This document shows positions 14,024-17,468 of a DNA stretch of 17,468 nt, piece after piece (within the stretch, counting starts at the first letter, position 1; every line of letters begins with the position of its first letter). This DNA is from Dehalococcoidia bacterium (lineage in GTDB: Bacteria; Chloroflexota; Dehalococcoidia; UBA3495), in assembly GCA_028822675.1 (NCBI GenBank), contig JAPKDE010000030.1:1-17468 (forward strand), given 5' to 3'. The translations under genes and the position numbers were made by a program. Below the pieces are notes generated by a model. It was not told the DNA's origin. It was given only the letters and a program-made list of their open reading frames with translations, and ran no database searches.

Positions 14024-15598
14024 TTAGTCCTTGGCGATCCAGTCGGCAGCGCGCTCCCCAATCATGAGGACGGTGGCGTGGAGACCGCCAGACCTGGGCA
14101 CTCTTGGAACTATCGACGCATCGACCACGAACAAGTTCTGCATGCCCTTAACTTTGCAGTACTGGTCAACCACGGTGGTGGGGTCTGAATCAGGCCCCAT
14201 TCGGCATGTGCCGGAAACGTGTCTGGCGCTGCCCACGTTCTGGCGTATCCACAGGTCCAACGCGGCGTCATCGTTTAGAATTTCGTCTTTGGGGTTAATC
14301 CGGTAATCGCACACATCTTTGTACGCTTCGGTTTCCAGAAGGTCGCAGCCCATGCGGATACCATCACGGACGCGTTGAATGTCATTGGAATTCTGAAGAT
14401 ACTGGTAGTTGAAGGTGGGTTGCACCGACGGATCGGCCGACGCTAGTCTGACGTATCCTGATCCGTCGGGCAGACCCAAAGTGCAGGAGATGCGACCCAC
14501 TTGTTCCGGGGGTATTCCATCGGTGACGTACTTGGTCCGCAGGCCAGGTACTTTCTCTTCCCGTTCGTCGATTACGGGGTTGGTACGCAGGACCATGTCG
14601 TTGGCTTCACTTGATCCTTTTGAGGTGTAATGCAGGCTGAAGTGGACCGCATCGGCTTCGCCGGAGAGCGTTACGCCTTCCTTCACCTTGAAGGCGATGT
14701 GGGAGCTGAGGTGATTCCACAGATTCTGGCCCACTCCGGGTAGTTCATGGACTGGGGTGATGCCAAATTCCTTGATCTGGTCAGCAGAGCCGATTCCGGA
14801 CAGCATGAGTAGGTGGGGCGATTTTATCGCGCCGGAGCAGAGGACTACTTTGTCTGCTTCGATGTTGAAAACCTCGCCGCCGCTTTCTGCTTCAACGCCA
14901 ATTGCCTTCAGGTCTTTGATAATTATCTTTCTGACGGCAACACCTCCCCTAACGGTTAAGTTGAGGCGATGACGCACCGGGCCGAGAAAAGTCATCGCCG
15001 CACTCATCCTCATGCCATCAAGGTTGTTTGAGGGCGATACGCCGACGCCGGCCGGGTTGGCGCCGTTGGTGTCATCGGTTGGGTTGTAACCATCATTAAT
15101 GAGAGCCTCCCGGAATGCCCGTTGGATGTCCGGCGTGGGGCCAGACTGACGACGTCGAACCGGCATGGGGCCATCGGTGCCGTGGAAGTCGTCCCGAATG
15201 TCTAGGTCATGCTCAGATTTCCTGAAGAAAGGTAGTACCTTGGAATATGACCATTCATCGTTGCCAAGGGCGGACCAGGCTTCAAAGTCCTCTGGCAAGC
15301 CACGCTGCATCGCCTGGCCGTTGATGGATGAGCCACCACCAATGACTCGCCCTTGGGCTACGTGAATCTCTCCTTGTTCCTCAGTGATGGTCCCGCGCAA
15401 GGCCCAGTTATGCTCGGAGTCTTGGGCTTCGGCATATCTGGTGCCGCCGAATTTAATCTCATCCGGTATGTTGTTAGGATCCGGATAATCTGGCCCTGCT
15501 TCCAGCACTAGAACTGAGGTCTCAGCGTTTTCGGCTAGTCTGCTGGCTAATACTGATCCGGCGGCTCCACCGCCGACGATAATTACATCGTATTTCAT
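14024..15598 (-). CDS. GMC-family FAD-dependent alcohol oxidoreductase
   Basis: 524 residues, the usual size of choline dehydrogenase-like GMC enzymes, which oxidise primary or secondary alcohols with bound FAD. Seen in order: the FAD-binding VIIVGGGAAGSVLASRLAE (5-23), GRVIGGGSSINGQAMQRG (83-100, GMC signature 1), CSGAIKSPHLLMLSGIG (GMC signature 2), and the active-site pair His460 (ARHVSGTCRMG) and His507 (SGGLHATVLMIGE, where many relatives have Asn or His). GGAGGG lies four bases before the ATG. There is no signal peptide, so it is probably cytoplasmic. It is the first gene of the operon with the bicupin. The particular alcohol is unknown. Confidence 0.94.
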   Translation of the reverse strand: MKYDVIIVGGGAAGSVLASRLAENAETSVLVLEAGPDYPDPNNIPDEIKFGGTRYAEAQDSEHNWALRGTITEEQGEIHVAQGRVIGGGSSINGQAMQRGLPEDFEAWSALGNDEWSYSKVLPFFRKSEHDLDIRDDFHGTDGPMPVRRRQSGPTPDIQRAFREALINDGYNPTDDTNGANPAGVGVSPSNNLDGMRMSAAMTFLGPVRHRLNLTVRGGVAVRKIIIKDLKAIGVEAESGGEVFNIEADKVVLCSGAIKSPHLLMLSGIGSADQIKEFGITPVHELPGVGQNLWNHLSSHIAFKVKEGVTLSGEADAVHFSLHYTSKGSSEANDMVLRTNPVIDEREEKVPGLRTKYVTDGIPPEQVGRISCTLGLPDGSGYVRLASADPSVQPTFNYQYLQNSNDIQRVRDGIRMGCDLLETEAYKDVCDYRINPKDEILNDDAALDLWIRQNVGSARHVSGTCRMGPDSDPTTVVDQYCKVKGMQNLFVVDASIVPRVPRSGGLHATVLMIGERAADWIAKD

Positions 15599-15668
15599 AA
15601 ACCCTCCATAAATGATTCTTGATCCCTGTTAATTAATTCCTGAACCTGTAACTTGAAACTGTTACCCG

Positions 15669-15705
15669 ATAAAACAACCGAGTAAATGCGGCCGGGTCGT
15701 TTTAT
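15669..15705 (-). terminator. Probable terminator after the selenoprotein gene
   Basis: On the minus strand ATAAAACGACC pairs with GGTTGTTTTAT (11 bp, one G-U) around a 15-base loop, with the T-rich 3' arm typical of A/U-tract terminators. It is about 150 bases past the selenoprotein stop and before the GMC gene. The loop is large and no further T-run follows, so it is only probable. Confidence 0.4.
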
Positions 15706-15857
15706 TAAGATGACCGTATTCGGGTAGAGCAATCACCAATGATTTGGGTGACCACAATCCAATATGTGCGAGTATCGCGGAGATTTTTGAGTCAACGGCG
15801 GGAGTCTAACATAGCCCAAAAAGAAGAGGTAAGTGGCAACCGGTACGCCCGGCTACC

Positions 15858-17297
15858 TCAGGATGCGCGGACAAACTCGGCCCGTTCGTTGCGTCGATCC
15901 TGCATGGTGGTTGGCACAATAGTCCTGGAGAACCGGCCTACGGGATACCCAGTGGAACCGTCAGCAGATTTTTGTAGCAGTTCTCTAGTTATCCCAGGGT
16001 TGCGAACGAGTTCTTCCGCGGCGCTTGTAGTGGAACCCGGCATCAGAATGAGCCGAGTGTCTATCGCATTATCATCTAGCCCATTGGCCAAGAGAATGAG
16101 CATGTCCGTGCCCAAGAGACGCTCACGGACCTGGTAAAAGACATCTCCAGCAACAGTCTCCAAGAAAAACCACTCTTCCAGGTCGTTTGGAGAGGGGAAT
16201 TGATTGCCCGGTTTTGAGATTGCAGCCTCAGAATAAAAAGCCCTGATATCCGCCGCTAAATAACGCAGCAGCTGGGGCATTGGCTGTTTGAAACCGTCAG
16301 GAACCCCCATTTCACAGTCCAGGGAGAACGAGGCCATGATGCTAAGCATCTCTCCGATGGAATCAACCCCTTTGCCGCTGATTCCAATGGTGGTGCGGCC
16401 TCGGGCTCTAATCCCTTCGTCAAACCATGGTCGTAGTAGCTCGGCTTCAGAGTTAAGTTGGGCCCTTAATGCATCTAATTCTGTTTTGGGTTCTGGGTTG
16501 GGGAAAGATACGGGACACGACCAACCCTCTTCGGAAGGAATCTCTTCTTCAAATGTATCGGGGTAGTCGACCAACGCTGGGGCGGCGGGTTGGTCTACCA
16601 ACGCCAAAGTCTGACGCAGAACGTCTATTTGTATATCGGGACGGTTTGGTGGCCCCAGTGGACGGCCAAATGGGAAAGGAACCCAAAGTGCGCGCGGAGG
16701 CTTGATTGCCTCGGCAACTGGCCGGATTAGGTTCAGGGCAACGGTTGCGATACCGGCGCCGCCTTCGCTAACGGGTCGTTCAATGTACTGAGAAAGTACG
16801 CTCACGGCGTAGGAACAACCGGGTCAAACAGGTATTAATAGCACCAGATTGACGTTGTCTCCTAGCAGAAGTTTTGATACCTCTCGCGCGGCCGGTTCCA
16901 TCAATTCAGGAGCAGTGGACCCCATGAATGAGTAGTGCCAGTCTGACACAGACTTAATCTCTCCCAATTGGACCAGGGTTCTCAGGTGGTCTAGTGGGAA
17001 GCAGACATTGACGTCTTGTTGGTAGGCGCTGCGGTCAAAATTGGTGCTGGAATGGGACATCGACAAATCTTTGTAGTCGATGTCGCCGGGGATGATCCGG
17101 TAATCCCCCGCGTGACCAGTGAACGGACGGTCATCAAACCGGTGAATCGCGGCTGTGGTGACAATGCCAACCCGAGCATTCACCAGATCCGGGGCTTCAA
17201 CCCAAGGTGTCTGTTCAAAGGGCGGCTTGTATCTACCGGCTAACCGTTCAGTGAAACTAGCCCGTTCACTTGGATGGATATCTGCCCATTTGACCAT
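15858..17297 (-). CDS. GrdB/PrdB-family selenoprotein with UGA-encoded Sec and long C-terminal extension
   Basis: Read through one in-frame UGA (16826-16824), the minus strand gives 479 residues. The start ATG 17297 has GGGGAG seven bases upstream. The N-terminal part matches glycine/sarcosine/betaine/D-proline reductase B subunits: ARVGIVTTAAIH (about 36-47), DVNVCFPLDHLRTL, WHYSFMGS and NLVLLIPV, then Sec158 in U-P-G-C (Cys161). After the UGA the family pattern goes on with GIATVALN and PFPFGRPLGPP (207-217). In characterised relatives this Sec is the nucleophile that attacks the substrate. Residues from about 265 on (including ARGRTTIGISGKGVDSIGEM) form an extra region of about 215 residues of unknown function. 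No pyruvoyl-subunit partner (PrdA or GrdE) is in the window. Reading it as two genes would leave the second with no binding site. A pseudogene is unlikely given the intact motif on both sides. Confidence 0.85.
16774..16820 (-). promoter_or_regulatory. Candidate bacterial SECIS element
   Basis: In the mRNA, UACGC/GCGUA forms a 5-bp stem with the apical loop CGUGA. The loop begins 17 bases after the UGA and has G as its second base, meeting the published bacterial SECIS rules (spacing 16-37, G in the first two loop positions). An outer 8-bp pairing GGUUGUUC/GAACGACC (one G-U; 16820-16813 with 16781-16774) encloses it. It would recruit SelB for selenocysteine insertion. Confidence 0.6.
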
Positions 17298-17363
17298 GGT
17301 CGACTCCCCTTTTTTGAGTTTAGATAAGCGTTGGTTTAGAGCGCAGTAATGCAGGAATAAAGA

Positions 17364-17387
17364 AGCACTAGTGCTGGAGCAATCATA
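17364..17387 (-). promoter_or_regulatory. Putative promoter and palindromic operator of the selenoprotein gene
   Basis: On the minus strand TATGAT (17387-17382) resembles a -10 box. Six bases further on is the perfect 12-bp palindrome AGCACTAGTGCT (17375-17364), where transcription would begin. No good -35 hexamer is seen. The palindrome could bind a dimeric repressor. Confidence 0.35.
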
Positions 17388-17468
17388 TACCAGACGCGTC
17401 GGGTGATGACTTATTTCGGGATTGGCCAAGAAAAAATACGACGGCGCACGGAACTGCGACAAATATCA

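Noticed and set aside
15858..15860. The second UGA, at the end of the selenoprotein, as another selenocysteine codon
   Set aside because: The 20-odd codons after it show no Cys partner or family similarity before the next stop; it is best read as the true stop.

Overview
The window looks like a piece of a marine, SAR202-type Chloroflexota (Dehalococcoidia-related) genome. This is an inference from gene content: a class III CoA-transferase, an xanthine-dehydrogenase-type Mo enzyme, an LLM (luciferase-like) flavin oxidoreductase, a GMC oxidoreductase, a bicupin and a GrdB/PrdB-type selenoprotein, all single-gene or two-gene units with moderate GC and the standard genetic code. No rRNA, tRNA, CRISPR array or insertion sequence was seen.

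Layout. 1-65 is the end of a gene that starts outside the window. 117-482 (-) is a degenerate receiver-domain remnant. 483-960 is mostly non-coding, but holds a possible 24-aa ORF directly followed by a strong rho-independent terminator, then a tandem repeat and a hairpin. 961-1601 (+) is a two-gene unit (small membrane protein and TIGR04076-like protein), ended by a bidirectional terminator shared with the convergent ACR3 arsenite permease/small membrane protein operon (3047-1712, -). A VOC protein (-) and a CaiB/BaiF CoA-transferase (+) diverge around 3670. An MFS exporter, a lone Mo-hydroxylase large subunit and an LLM oxidoreductase follow on the minus strand (5074-9854).

10000-11317 (-) is a DUF4349-type membrane protein gene carrying one frameshift and probably two nonsense codons, so it reads as a pseudogene. 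An epoxide-hydrolase-like alpha/beta hydrolase (+), a doubtful secreted protein (-), and a GMC oxidoreductase/bicupin operon (-) follow.

The most notable locus is at the right end. Two minus-strand ORFs (17297-16827 and 16805-15858) are in the same frame, separated only by a UGA inside a U-P-G-C motif of a glycine/sarcosine/betaine/D-proline reductase selenoprotein B-type domain. A hairpin with bacterial SECIS features lies at the expected distance after the UGA. I read these as one 479-residue selenoprotein with a long C-terminal extension, which ordinary gene calling would split.

Taken together the enzymes suggest an oxidative, organic-compound-degrading lifestyle (oxidation of alcohols and heterocycles or aldehydes, CoA activation, epoxide or ester hydrolysis), with export and arsenic defence. 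No complete pathway can be reconstructed from the window.
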